A stretch of 64,000 bases of DNA, taken from positions 148,177 to 212,176 of the forward strand of contig NZ_KZ626842.1 in the NCBI RefSeq assembly GCF_002911015.1. Direction: 5' to 3'. The position numbers and the translations under genes are program-made. This stretch comes from Streptomyces populi. Its GTDB lineage: Bacteria > Actinomycetota > Actinomycetes > Streptomycetales > Streptomycetaceae. Numbering within the stretch: the first letter of the stretch is position 1; every line of letters begins with the position of its first letter. The notes under the pieces were generated by a model, which was not told the DNA's origin, made no database searches, and saw nothing but the letters and a program-made list of their open reading frames with translations. Below, piece by piece: positions 52,717 through 62,312 of the stretch.

Positions 52717-53367
52717 TCAGGCGCCGTAGGTGACCGTCACCTCCGTGAAGCCGAGGGAGCGCAGCAGGCCCTGGAGCATGGCGGTGGTGTTCTCCTCGGC
52801 CCGCGCGGTGAGCCGGCTGTCCTGCGCGGCCTTGCCGATGTGCTTGGCCGCGAGCCGCTGCACGGCCCGCTCGTCGTTCGGGTTGTCCGAGAAGACGTCA
52901 CCGATCCGGTCGAGGAGACCGCGCTGCTTGGACACGGCGTAGGAGTGGTCGGGGTCGAGGGCGGGTTTGCCCAGTGCCGCGTGCGGCAGACGGAGCGTGG
53001 CCGACGTGCGGTCGTCGTCGACCGTCACGTCCTTCTGGCCGATGCGTCCGAGATCGACGTAGGCGTCGACGGTGCCGGCTCCCACGTACAGCGTGCGGGT
53101 GCCGCGGATCGCGTCGGGCAGGTACTTCGCGTCCTTCTCCAGGTCCACGACCACCTGGAAGTTGCCCGACGCGGCGTCGTAACGACTCATGTCCTGGATG
53201 GACTTGAGCAGTGCGGGGCCCGAGTTGTCGTGCGTCTCCGTGCCGAACACGTCGCGCAGCCCCGGCAGCACGGCCAGCCGCAGCCCGGCGAAGAGCACCA
53301 CGAGCACCAGCACGAAGGCGGAGACGACCTTCGCCCAGCCGGGCATGCGTTTGATGGACGTCGTCAT
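52717..53367 (-). CDS. DUF4230 membrane-anchored protein
   Basis: 216 residues with one N-terminal membrane helix (WAKVVSAFVLVLVVLFAGLRLAV, about 10-32) and an extracytoplasmic DUF4230-type domain: LLKSIQDMSRYDAASGNFQVVVDL, GTRTLYVGAGTVDAYVDLGRI and a long C-terminal helix. Function is unknown. ATG at 53367 has an excellent AAGGAGGA site 10 bases upstream. Likely transcribed leftwards and ended near the long palindrome at 52541-52591. Confidence 0.85.
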   Translation of the reverse strand: MTTSIKRMPGWAKVVSAFVLVLVVLFAGLRLAVLPGLRDVFGTETHDNSGPALLKSIQDMSRYDAASGNFQVVVDLEKDAKYLPDAIRGTRTLYVGAGTVDAYVDLGRIGQKDVTVDDDRTSATLRLPHAALGKPALDPDHSYAVSKQRGLLDRIGDVFSDNPNDERAVQRLAAKHIGKAAQDSRLTARAEENTTAMLQGLLRSLGFTEVTVTYGA

Positions 53368-53747
53368 GTCGACGGTCCTCCTTTCGACTGTCCGTGTACC
53401 CCCCAAGTCCCTTGACAGGCCGCCGGTTCGGCGCGCCGGCTCCGACGCCGGGAGCCCGCGGCGCCGGCCCTTCCCGTGACCGGGGCCAGGTCCGGGGCCG
53501 GAGCCCCGGGGCGCCCGGCCCGGCCGTCGTGCCCGGTGTGCCGGGGGCCGCGCCCTCGGGGCGGGGCGGTCCGGTACGGTCCGTCGCCTGGTGTTCGCGG
53601 AGCCGGCCCGGCACCCCGCGAGCGGATCCGCAACCGGAAATCTCCCGGTCGAAGGCCCGAAGGGTGCCCAGTAGCATGAGGTGCGCGCTCCGGGCCGATC
53701 TTGTGCCCGGTGGAAGCGGATCCGGTTCGATCATGCGAGGAGCGGAC

Positions 53748-54701
53748 GTGCGTGACATCGCCGTGTTCAGCGGTAGTGCCCATCCCGAGCTCGCGGCCGA
53801 GCTCTGCGCGCACCTCGGTGTGCCGCTCAGCCCGACCCGTGTCAGCCGGTTCGCCAACGACTGTCTGGAGGTCCAGCTCCAGGCCAACTGCCGCGAACGT
53901 GATGTCTTCCTGGTGCAGCCGCTCGTCACTCCGGTGCAGGAACACCTGGTCGAACTGTTGATGATGTGCGACGCGGCGCGCGGTGCCTCCGCCGGACGGA
54001 TCACCGTGGTCATGCCGCATTATTCGTACGCACGCTCGGACAAGAAGGACATGCCGCGGATCTCCCTGGGCGGTCGGCTCGTGGCGGACCTCCTGGTGGC
54101 GGCCGGCGCGAGCCGGGTCCTGGCGATGACCCTGCACTCCCCGCAGGTGCACGGCTTCTTCTCGGTGCCCGTCGACCACCTGCACGCCCTGCGGGAGCTG
54201 GCCGCGCACTTCCGGGCCAACGACCTGACGCGTACGACGGTGGTCTCGCCCGACCTCGGCAACGCCAAGGAGGCCGCCGCGTTCGCGCGGCTGATCGGCG
54301 CCCAGGTCGCCGCCGGCGCCAAGCAGCGGTTCGCCGACGACCGGGTGAGCATCAACTCGGTCATCGGCGAGATCTCCGGGCGCGATGTCATCGTGCTCGA
54401 CGACGAGATAGCCAAGGGCAGCACGGTCCTCGAACTCCTGGACCGGTTGCGCGAGTTGGGGCCGAGGTCGATCCGGGTCGCCTGCACCCACGGTCTGTTC
54501 GCGGCGGGCGCGCTCAAACGGCTCGGCGAACAGCCCGACGTACTGGAGATCGTCTGCACGAACACCGTGCCGGTCCCGGACGAGGAGTACACCGAGAAGC
54601 TGACCGTCCTGTCCATCGCCCCGGCGCTCGCCGAGGCGGTGCGGCGCATTCACAACGGTGAGTCCGTCAGCGCCCTGTTCGACGCGCCCCGGAGCCAATA
54701 G
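53748..54701 (+). CDS. Ribose-phosphate diphosphokinase (PRPP synthetase) paralogue
   Basis: 317 residues, PRPP synthetase fold. It has the N-terminal VFSGSAHPELA, catalytic flexible-loop region MPHYSYARSDKKDMPRISLGGRLVA, HGFFSVPVDHL and the PRPP loop VIVLDDEIAKGSTVLE. The catalytic-loop KKDMPR and the PRPP-loop EIAKGST differ from the usual housekeeping forms (RKDRPR and MIDTGGT), suggesting a specialised paralogue. It makes 5-phosphoribosyl-1-diphosphate from ribose-5-phosphate and ATP. GTG at 53748 has GAGGAG five bases upstream; ATG at 53733 is possible. It precedes a tuf paralogue by 117 bp. Confidence 0.82.
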   Translation: MRDIAVFSGSAHPELAAELCAHLGVPLSPTRVSRFANDCLEVQLQANCRERDVFLVQPLVTPVQEHLVELLMMCDAARGASAGRITVVMPHYSYARSDKKDMPRISLGGRLVADLLVAAGASRVLAMTLHSPQVHGFFSVPVDHLHALRELAAHFRANDLTRTTVVSPDLGNAKEAAAFARLIGAQVAAGAKQRFADDRVSINSVIGEISGRDVIVLDDEIAKGSTVLELLDRLRELGPRSIRVACTHGLFAAGALKRLGEQPDVLEIVCTNTVPVPDEEYTEKLTVLSIAPALAEAVRRIHNGESVSALFDAPRSQ

Positions 54702-54818
54702 ACAGGAGGGAGCGGAACTTCCCTCCCCGTCGCCCGGTCACCAGGAGCGGCCGCCGTGCCCGGCCGGGAAGCCGCGGAGCAACGCTCGGCGTCACCCAGG
54801 TGATCAGGAGGGCTCGCA

Positions 54819-56011
<1,193 letters not shown>

Positions 56012-56012
<1 letters not shown>

Positions 56013-56036
56013 AGCGCGGGCCCCCGGGGGCCGCTC
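56012..56036. terminator. Bidirectional GC hairpin between tuf3 and STAS genes
   Basis: GAGCG (56012-56016) pairs with the GCTC end near 56033-56036, enclosing a GGGCCCCC/GGGGGCC core. It overlaps the tuf3 stop and lies at the 3' end of the convergent STAS gene. Confidence 0.55.
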
Positions 56037-56415
56037 AGGGCAGGTCCTGGGCGGCCCCCGGGCGGCTCAGTGCCTCCTCCGGCGAGGCCGAGGGCGGCAG
56101 GACCCGTGAGAGCCCGGTCAGCCGGAACATGCGGAGCGTCAGCGGATGGGTGCAGACCAGGTGCAGCCGGCCGCCCCGGTCGAGGACGCGGCGCCTGGCG
56201 CGGTACAGCAGCCGCAGGCCCGAGCAGTCGAAGAACTCGACGCGCCGCAGGTCGATCAGGACCCGCGGCGCGGGGCCCGAGGTCACCGCGTCCAGGAGCG
56301 GGCCGATCTCCGTCGCGGTGAGCAGGTCGATCTCCCCGTGCAGCTCCAGCACCACATGACCGTGGTCGTGGCGGATCCGCAGCTGCCTGGCGCACGGCGC
56401 GAAGTCGCTCGCCAC
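56035..56415 (-). CDS. STAS-domain anti-sigma factor antagonist
   Basis: 126 residues with a STAS fold: VVLELHGEIDLLTATEIGPLLD and the phosphorylation-type motif VLIDLRRVEFFDCSGLRLL, in which Ser (in DCSGL) is the predicted regulatory residue. Such proteins bind kinase-type anti-sigma factors and release a sigma factor. No anti-sigma or sigma gene is adjacent. GTG at 56415 has GGAGGT about 10 bases upstream. Confidence 0.85.
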   Translation of the reverse strand: MASDFAPCARQLRIRHDHGHVVLELHGEIDLLTATEIGPLLDAVTSGPAPRVLIDLRRVEFFDCSGLRLLYRARRRVLDRGGRLHLVCTHPLTLRMFRLTGLSRVLPPSASPEEALSRPGAAQDLP

Positions 56416-56661
56416 GCGGACATCACCTCCAGCCGGCTGTCGGCCCGCTCTCGACGGCGGGATGGCAGGCTCACCGGAGGCCGGGGCGACGACACGTCAA
56501 GCGATCACTGGAGACGACCCGGACGCCGGTTCGATGCAAAACCGTTTCCTGCTCGGCAAGTTACCCTCGTTGAGGTGAATTCCAGCATGTTCGATTGACA
56601 TATGTCTTCGCTATGTGTGGCGAGTTGGCCGATTGTGCGCGGCCGGACGGCCTCCCCGTCG

Positions 56662-57612
56662 TCAGTCGACCACCAGCACGAGCTTCCCCGTGGTCCGGCC
56701 CGTGTCGCCCAGGGCGTGCGCCTTGGCGGCGTCGGCCAGCGGGAAGGTCTCGGCGACCGTGGCGCGCAGCGCGCCCTTCTCGACGAGGTCGGCGACCGCC
56801 CTCATGCCCGTCCGGTCGGCGTCGACGAGCATCCGCACCGCTCGGACCCCGAGCCGCTCGGCCTCCTCGTAGAACTCGTCGGACCCGACCGGCAGGATCG
56901 AGACGACCACGCCGCCCGGGCGCAGCACGCGCAGCGAGCGCAGTCCCGTCTCGCCGCCGATCGTGTCCAGGACGACATCGACGTCACGTACGGCCTCGGC
57001 GAAGTCGACGGAGGTGTAGTCGACCGGCTCGTCCACGCCGATGGACCGCAGGAAGTCGTGCTTGCCCGCGCTCGCGGTGCCGATCACGTGCGCGCCGAGG
57101 GACTTCGCGATCTGCACGGCCACGTGGCCGACGCCGCCGGCCGCCGCGTGGATCAGTACCCGCTGTCCCGGCCGCACGTCGGCCCGCTCGGTCAGCGCCT
57201 GCCAGGCGGTCAGGGAGACCAGGGGGAGGGCCGCGGCCTGCGTGTGGTCGATCACCGACGGCTTGTGGGTGAAGGCGCGGGCCGGACCGGTCACGTACTC
57301 GGCGTGCGAGCCGTGGCCGAAGGGGTAGGGCAGCATGCCGAAGACCTCGTCCCCGGGCTTGAAGGCGGCGACGCCGATCCCGGTCGCCTCGACCACGCCG
57401 GAGACGTCCCAGCCGAGGACGAAGGGGGGTTCTCCGAGGAAGCCGCCGTTCTCGCGGTGCTTCCAGTCGGTCGGGTTGACGCCCGCGGCCCGTACCCGGA
57501 CCAGGATCTCGTTGGGTCGCGGCGAGGGCCGCTCCAGGGTCACTTCCTCAAGAACCTCGGGACCGCCGAGGACGGTCTGGCTGATGGCTCGCATCGTGTT
57601 CACAGTGCTCAT
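56662..57612 (-). CDS. NADP-dependent quinone oxidoreductase (zinc-independent MDR)
   Basis: 316 residues of the medium-chain reductase family: N-terminal GroES-like fold (VRAAGVNPTDWKHRENGG), then Rossmann domain VLIHAAAGGVGHVAVQIAKSLGA. No structural-zinc Cys cluster is seen, so it belongs with quinone/enone reductases. It reduces quinones or enones with NADPH. ATG at 57612. The divergent GlxA-type regulator at 57684 and a TGGCA-type palindrome between them suggest local control. Confidence 0.88.
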   Translation of the reverse strand: MSTVNTMRAISQTVLGGPEVLEEVTLERPSPRPNEILVRVRAAGVNPTDWKHRENGGFLGEPPFVLGWDVSGVVEATGIGVAAFKPGDEVFGMLPYPFGHGSHAEYVTGPARAFTHKPSVIDHTQAAALPLVSLTAWQALTERADVRPGQRVLIHAAAGGVGHVAVQIAKSLGAHVIGTASAGKHDFLRSIGVDEPVDYTSVDFAEAVRDVDVVLDTIGGETGLRSLRVLRPGGVVVSILPVGSDEFYEEAERLGVRAVRMLVDADRTGMRAVADLVEKGALRATVAETFPLADAAKAHALGDTGRTTGKLVLVVD

Positions 57613-57649
57613 GGTGAACCAGCCTGCCCGGAGGCGGCCCGGCGGAAAA

Positions 57650-57663
57650 TGGCAGAATTGCCA
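57650..57663. promoter_or_regulatory. Palindrome between the oxidoreductase and GlxA regulator
   Basis: TGGCAGAATTGCCA has perfect 5-bp arms around GAAT, 37 bp from the leftward start and 20 bp from the rightward start. TGGCA-type half sites are typical for GlxA/FtrA-like AraC regulators, which often control a divergent oxidoreductase. Confidence 0.6.
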
Positions 57664-57683
57664 ACCTTCGATAAGATCGTGCC

Positions 57684-58664
57684 ATGGAGCAGAGGCAGGA
57701 ACAGAGGCAGGAGCGGGTGGAACGGGTGGAGCGGGTCGTGGTCCTGGCGCTCGACGGCGTCTACCCCTTCGAGCTGGGCATGCCCAGCCGGATCCTCGGC
57801 GCGGCGGACGGCCGCTACGAGGTGGTGACCTGCACCGTCGACGGAGGACCGGTCGCCACCGCCGCCGACTTCTCCGTCACCGTCGACCACGGTCCCGAGG
57901 CCCTGCGCACGGCGGACACGGTGGTGATCGCGGCCGTCACCCCGTCCCGCATCGCCGCCTCCCTCACCGACGAGACGGCCGCCGCCCTCGCGCTCGTCCG
58001 CCCCGGCACCCGTGTCGTCTCCATCTGCACGGGCGCGTTCGTGCTGGCCGCCGCGGGTCTGCTGGACGGCCGGCGGGCGACCACGCACTGGTGCGTGACC
58101 GACGAGTTCCGGCGCATGTTCCCGCGGGTCGATCTGGACCCGGACGTCCTGTTCGTCGACGACGGCGACATCCTGACCTCGGCCGGAGCCGCGTCCGGCA
58201 TCGACATCTGCCTGCACCTCGTCCGCCGCGACCACGGCAGCGAACTGGCCAACAAGGTGGCCCGGCGCTGTGTGGTCCCGCCGCTGCGCGAGGGCGGTCA
58301 GGCCCAGTTCATCGAGCAGCCCGTCCCGGAACCCTCGACGGCGAGCACCGCCGCCACCCGCGACTGGGCGCTGGCGCGTCTCGGCGACCCGCTGACCCTG
58401 ACCGATCTCGCCGCCCACGCGGGAATGAGCCTGCGCACCTTCGCCCGCCGCTTCAACGACGAGGTGGGGCTCAGTCCCGGCCGCTGGCTCATCCAGCAGC
58501 GGGTCTCCCGGGCCCGCCATCTGCTGGAGGCCAGCGACCTGCCGGTGGACAGGATCGCGGGCGAGGTCGGCTTCGCGACGGGCGCCTCGCTGCGCCAGCA
58601 CCTGCACGCGACGATCGGCGTCTCGCCGCAGGTGTACCGGCGCACGTTCCAGGCCACGCGCTGA
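57684..58664 (+). CDS. GlxA-family AraC-type regulator
   Basis: 326 residues. A DJ-1/PfpI-like effector domain (VVVLALDGVYPFELGMPSRIL to about 210; CTGAFVLAAAGLLDGRRATTH contains the Cys-elbow) precedes an AraC HTH domain (LTDLAAHAGMSLRTFARRFNDEVGLSPGRWL and second helix IAGEVGFATGASLRQH). The extreme N-terminus EQRQEQRQERVERVERVVV comes from short DNA repeats, so translation may really start at a GTG a few codons later. It probably activates or represses the divergent oxidoreductase gene. Confidence 0.88.
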   Translation: MEQRQEQRQERVERVERVVVLALDGVYPFELGMPSRILGAADGRYEVVTCTVDGGPVATAADFSVTVDHGPEALRTADTVVIAAVTPSRIAASLTDETAAALALVRPGTRVVSICTGAFVLAAAGLLDGRRATTHWCVTDEFRRMFPRVDLDPDVLFVDDGDILTSAGAASGIDICLHLVRRDHGSELANKVARRCVVPPLREGGQAQFIEQPVPEPSTASTAATRDWALARLGDPLTLTDLAAHAGMSLRTFARRFNDEVGLSPGRWLIQQRVSRARHLLEASDLPVDRIAGEVGFATGASLRQHLHATIGVSPQVYRRTFQATR

Positions 58665-58727
58665 CCACCGAACGATCCTCCGCACCCGTGCGTCACAGGA
58701 GGGCGGACGGAAGCCGGAGGAACAGGG

Positions 58728-59573
58728 GTGGGCATGCGCAAGGGGATCGTGGCCGCGGTGGCGCTGGTGGGGTTCGCGGCGGTGGGGTGCGGCGGGGACG
58801 GGCACGACGGCCTGGTGGTGACCGGCACCGTGCCCGCCACCCCGTACGCCGGAGCGCTGGACCTTCCGTACGAGACGGGGGGCGACGGGGACGCGCAGGA
58901 GAGTTCGGGCGCGGCGGGCCGGGCGCTGGAGTGCGACGGCGCGATCCGCGCGGGCGACGCCGGTGACTCGTGGAGCAGGGGTGACGGCGGTTCGACGCCC
59001 GAGGAGGGGCTGGAGGCGTACTTCGACATCTACCAGCCCGAACTGCCGGAGCGGGGCTACCGGGTGGAGCGCACCCAAGGGGACCGCGTCCTGTTCTCGT
59101 ACGACGTCGGCGGCCGCACCAAGGTCGCCGTGGTCGTCGCCAGGGACCAGCCGCGGCGCCCGGGCTGGGGTCCGGAGACCAGCGCGTCCTGCGACCCGTC
59201 CGAGTTCCCGGCGAGCTGGACGAAGGCGCACGGGTACGAGATCTGGACGGACCGGTACGGTCACCGGGTGCCGACCACCTCGGTGACCAGCTCGCCCGGC
59301 GCCGAGCACTGCGACTGGCAGAGCGCGCACCTCCTCGACCTTGGCCGCCACGGCCGCCAGTACGCCCGTGATCCGCACGGGGTCCTTCCGCCCGGGAGCC
59401 TCTCCGCGGCCTACGACGGAGACGTGCGCATGCCCGCCGGCGCGCGGGACACCGGCTACCGCTACGGCGACTGGCGGCTCTGGCTCACGCCGGACAGGGA
59501 GACGGCGTACGTGAAGACCTCCGACGGGGTGGAGGCCTGGCCGGCGACCGCGTCGCGCTTCGGCTGCAAATGA
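58728..59573 (+). CDS. Putative lipoprotein, unrecognised
   Basis: 281 residues with a lipoprotein signal (MRKGIVAAVALVGFAAVGC, Cys near residue 21) and an Asp/Gly-rich linker. The mature part contains four Cys (LECDGA, ASCDPS, EHCDWQ, FGCK) that could form disulfides, and Trp/Tyr-rich strands. No family is recognised. GTG at 58728 is preferred, since GGAGG lies seven bases upstream; ATG at 58734 would be 13 bases away. It is co-directional with the GlxA regulator but probably separate. Confidence 0.7.
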   Translation: MGMRKGIVAAVALVGFAAVGCGGDGHDGLVVTGTVPATPYAGALDLPYETGGDGDAQESSGAAGRALECDGAIRAGDAGDSWSRGDGGSTPEEGLEAYFDIYQPELPERGYRVERTQGDRVLFSYDVGGRTKVAVVVARDQPRRPGWGPETSASCDPSEFPASWTKAHGYEIWTDRYGHRVPTTSVTSSPGAEHCDWQSAHLLDLGRHGRQYARDPHGVLPPGSLSAAYDGDVRMPAGARDTGYRYGDWRLWLTPDRETAYVKTSDGVEAWPATASRFGCK

Positions 59574-59620
59574 GTCGTCGGCCCGGCCCCGGGCGCGGGA
59601 GCATCCGTGCGCCCGGGGTG

Positions 59621-60175
59621 TCACCTGCTCATGTGCAGGGCGACGAGGAGCTGCCAGACCTCGTCCGCGACGGTGTCCGGGGTGCCCTCCAGCAGACCGT
59701 GCAGCCAGTCGCCGAGGACGCCCGCGAAGGTGGCGGCCACCGCGGAGGCGACGAGGGGGGCGTCCGGCGCGCCGGCGAGGGTGCGCTCGGCCAGACTGCG
59801 GGCCCGCAGGTCCCGGTGGAGCACGAGCCCCAGCGGGCCGCCGCCGCCCGGGCTCAGCAGGGTCCGGTAGAGACCGGCGTGCGGGACGAGTCCGGTGAAG
59901 AAGGCGCGCAGCGCGGGGGGAGCGGACACCGGATCGGGCCGTCCGCGCCAGGCGTGCAGCGCCTCCACGGCCTCCCGTACGACATCGGCGCACGCGTCGA
60001 CGGCCAGCGCCTCCAGATCGGCGTAGTGCACGTAGAAGGTGGCCCGGCCGACCCCGGCCCGCCGCACCAGCGCGGCGACGCCGGTCTCCTCCAGCGGGTG
60101 TTCGGCGCACTCCTCCAGCAGCGCCTGCCGCAGCTTCGCGCGGGTCCGGGCGGCGCGCGGGTCGTCGGGGGTCAT
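59621..60175 (-). CDS. TetR-family regulator
   Basis: 184 residues with N-terminal HTH (LRQALLEECAEHPLEETGVAALVRRAGVGRATFYVHYADLEAL split over the helices) and a C-terminal helical domain (LVASAVAATFAGVLGDWLHGLLEG). ATG at 60175 overlaps the stop of the DUF1304 gene as ATGA, so the two form one operon. Three TGGAC-type palindromes upstream of the operon are its likely binding sites. Confidence 0.86.
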   Translation of the reverse strand: MTPDDPRAARTRAKLRQALLEECAEHPLEETGVAALVRRAGVGRATFYVHYADLEALAVDACADVVREAVEALHAWRGRPDPVSAPPALRAFFTGLVPHAGLYRTLLSPGGGGPLGLVLHRDLRARSLAERTLAGAPDAPLVASAVAATFAGVLGDWLHGLLEGTPDTVADEVWQLLVALHMSR

Positions 60176-60534
60176 CCGGCGAACAGGACGGCGGCCAGGG
60201 CGAGCGCTCCCGGCAGCGCCTGCGCGAAGAGGATGCGGCGGTTCGCGGTGACCGATCCGTACACACCCGCGACCACGACGCAGCACAGGAAGAAGACCTG
60301 CGCGTCATGCCCGGTCGGGTCCGCCGCGATCAGCCCCCACACCAGGCCCGCGGCCAGGAACCCGTTGTAGAGCCCCTGGTTCGCGGCGAGCGGCGCGGTC
60401 GCCCGGGCCATCGGCGCGTCGAACCCGTGGAGCCCCCGCCCCGGCTTCCTCTCCCACAGGAACATCTCCAGCACCAGGATGTACGCGTGCAGCGCGGCCA
60501 CCAGGCCCACCAGCACGTTCGCGGCCGTCTCCAT
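60172..60534 (-). CDS. DUF1304 small membrane protein
   Basis: 120 residues with four hydrophobic segments (VLVGLVAALHAYILVLEMFLW, APLAANQGLYNGFLAAGLVWGL, VFFLCCVVVAGVYGSV, ALPGALALAAVLFAG). DUF1304 proteins are of unknown function and often paired with a TetR regulator. ATG at 60534. Its promoter region (60535-60647) holds three tandem operators. Confidence 0.86.
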   Translation of the reverse strand: METAANVLVGLVAALHAYILVLEMFLWERKPGRGLHGFDAPMARATAPLAANQGLYNGFLAAGLVWGLIAADPTGHDAQVFFLCCVVVAGVYGSVTANRRILFAQALPGALALAAVLFAG

Positions 60535-60553
60535 CGTCGGTGGACTCCGATAC

Positions 60554-60639
60554 GCCTCGGGACTTCATGGACAGGTGCCCATCGATTTCATGGACAGGTG
60601 TCCACTATAGCTGGACGGCTGTCCAAGAAGTCCCGAGGC
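60554..60639. promoter_or_regulatory. Three tandem TetR operators within a 12-bp inverted repeat
   Basis: TGGACAGGTGCCCA (60568-60581), TGGACAGGTGTCCA (60591-60604, perfect palindrome) and TGGACGGCTGTCCA (60612-60625) are spaced 23 and 21 bp. The set is flanked by a perfect inverted repeat GCCTCGGGACTT (60554-60565) / AAGTCCCGAGGC (60628-60639). TetR repressors commonly bind such 14-bp palindromes; near two-turn spacing would put the bound dimers on one face. Confidence 0.8.
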
Positions 60640-60647
60640 CGGTCCGG

Positions 60648-62279
60648 TCAGGCGTCCGGTGCCGCGTACATGCGCTCCCCTCCGACGTAGGTGAGCGCGA
60701 CCCGGGTCTCCTTGATCGCCTCCGGCGGTCCCGCGAAGGGGTCGCGGTCCAGCACGACGAGATCCGCGAGGGCGCCCTCCCGCACGGTCCCGGTGTCGTC
60801 GAGGTGGTTCACGTACGCCGATCCCGCGGTGTACGCCGTCAGCGCGGCGGTCAGGCCGACGCGTTCGGCCGGCAGGAACACCGGCCCCCGCTCGTCCGGG
60901 CTCACCCGGTTGACCGCGACGTGGATGCCCTGGATCGGGTCCGGGCTGCTGACCGGCCAGTCGCTGCCCGCCGCCAGCCGCGCGCCGGAGCGCAGCAGCG
61001 ATCCGAACGGGTACTGCCAGGCCGAGCGTTCGGGCCCGAGGAACGGGATGGTCAGCTCGTCCATCTGCGGTTCGTGGGCGGCCCACAGCGGCTGGATGTT
61101 CGCCGTGGCGCCGAGCGCCGCGAAGCGGGGGACGTCGTCGGGGTGCACGACCTGGAGGTGCGCCAGATGCGGCCGGGTGTCGCTCGGCCCGTTCGCCTTC
61201 CGCGCCGCCTCCACGGCGTCCAGGGCGTGGCGTACGGCGCCGTCGCCCAGCGCGTGGAAGTGGCACTGGAACCCGAGCGCGTCCAACTCGGTCACGTACG
61301 CGGGCAGATGCGCCGGATCGATGAAGCTCTTGCCCCGGTTCGACGTGGCACAGCCGCACTTGTCGAGGTAGGGGTCGAGCAGCGCGGCGGTGCCGTTCTC
61401 CGCGACCCCGTCCAGCATCAGCTTGACGCTGGTGGCGCGGAACCTGCCGTGCTCCAGCGCGGCCCGCCGCTCGACGAGTTCGGGGATCTGCTCGGCACCG
61501 CGCGCCCGGTCCCACCACAGGGCGCCGACCACCCGCGCGGTCAGCGAACCGTCCCGGGCCGCCGCCGTGTACGCCTCGGACGGGTCTTCCATGCCGGCGA
61601 AGGTGCCGACGATCGCGTCCTGCCAGGCGGTGATGCCCAGCGCGTGCAGATGGCGCTGGGCGCGCAGCAGCGCGGCGAGCCGGTCCGCGGCGGTGGCCGG
61701 GGGAGTGAGCCGGCCGACCGACTGCATGGCCCCTTCCTGCAGCATGCCGGTGGGCTCGCCCGACGCGTCCCGCTCGAAGCGCCCGTCGGCGGGGTCGGGC
61801 GTGTCCCGGGTGACACCGGCGAGTTCGAGGGCCCGGCTGTTGGCCCAGGCGCCGTGATGGTCCCGGTTGGGCAGGTACACCGGCCGGTCCGGTACGACCG
61901 CGTCCAGGAGTTCCTTGGTCGGCGTACCGCCCGCGAAGGCCTCCATGGACCAGCCGCCGCCGGTGATCCACTCCCGCTCGGGGTGTGCCTCGGCGTACGC
62001 GCGGACGGCGGCGACGGTGTCCTCGGCGGTCCGCGCGCCGGTGAGGTCGCACTGGGAGAGTTCCAGGCCCGCCGGCAGCGGGTGGACGTGCGCGTCCTGG
62101 AACCCGGGCAGCAGCAGCCGTCCGGCCAGGTCGACGACCTCGGTGCGGGGGCCGGCCAGTTCATGGACCTCGGTGCCGCCGACGGCGGTGATCCGTCCGC
62201 CGGTGACGGCCACCGCGGTCGCGGCGCGGCCCTCGGGGGTGAACACCGGGCCGCCGGTGAGGAGAAGGTCAGCGTGCAT
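60648..62279 (-). CDS. YtcJ-like metal-dependent amidohydrolase
   Basis: 543-residue amidohydrolase of the YtcJ group. The metal motif DAHVHP is near residue 63, further ligands lie in CHFHALGDGAV and AAGSDWPVSS, and the N-terminal beta-sandwich LLLTGGPVFTPEGRA is present. It hydrolyses an unknown amide or cyclic substrate, cytoplasmically. ATG at 62279, 33 bp after the permease stop, implies an operon. The APC permease likely imports its substrate. Confidence 0.88.
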   Translation of the reverse strand: MHADLLLTGGPVFTPEGRAATAVAVTGGRITAVGGTEVHELAGPRTEVVDLAGRLLLPGFQDAHVHPLPAGLELSQCDLTGARTAEDTVAAVRAYAEAHPEREWITGGGWSMEAFAGGTPTKELLDAVVPDRPVYLPNRDHHGAWANSRALELAGVTRDTPDPADGRFERDASGEPTGMLQEGAMQSVGRLTPPATAADRLAALLRAQRHLHALGITAWQDAIVGTFAGMEDPSEAYTAAARDGSLTARVVGALWWDRARGAEQIPELVERRAALEHGRFRATSVKLMLDGVAENGTAALLDPYLDKCGCATSNRGKSFIDPAHLPAYVTELDALGFQCHFHALGDGAVRHALDAVEAARKANGPSDTRPHLAHLQVVHPDDVPRFAALGATANIQPLWAAHEPQMDELTIPFLGPERSAWQYPFGSLLRSGARLAAGSDWPVSSPDPIQGIHVAVNRVSPDERGPVFLPAERVGLTAALTAYTAGSAYVNHLDDTGTVREGALADLVVLDRDPFAGPPEAIKETRVALTYVGGERMYAAPDA

Positions 62280-62312
62280 GGTTCCGTTTCCTTGTCCGGG
62301 CGCCGGAGGCGC

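Noticed and set aside
54704..54726. GGAGGGA/TCCCTCC stem and AGGAGGG as a ribosome-binding site for a small gene after the PRPP synthetase
   Set aside because: No start codon with an open frame follows at suitable distance; more likely a weak hairpin in the tuf3 leader.
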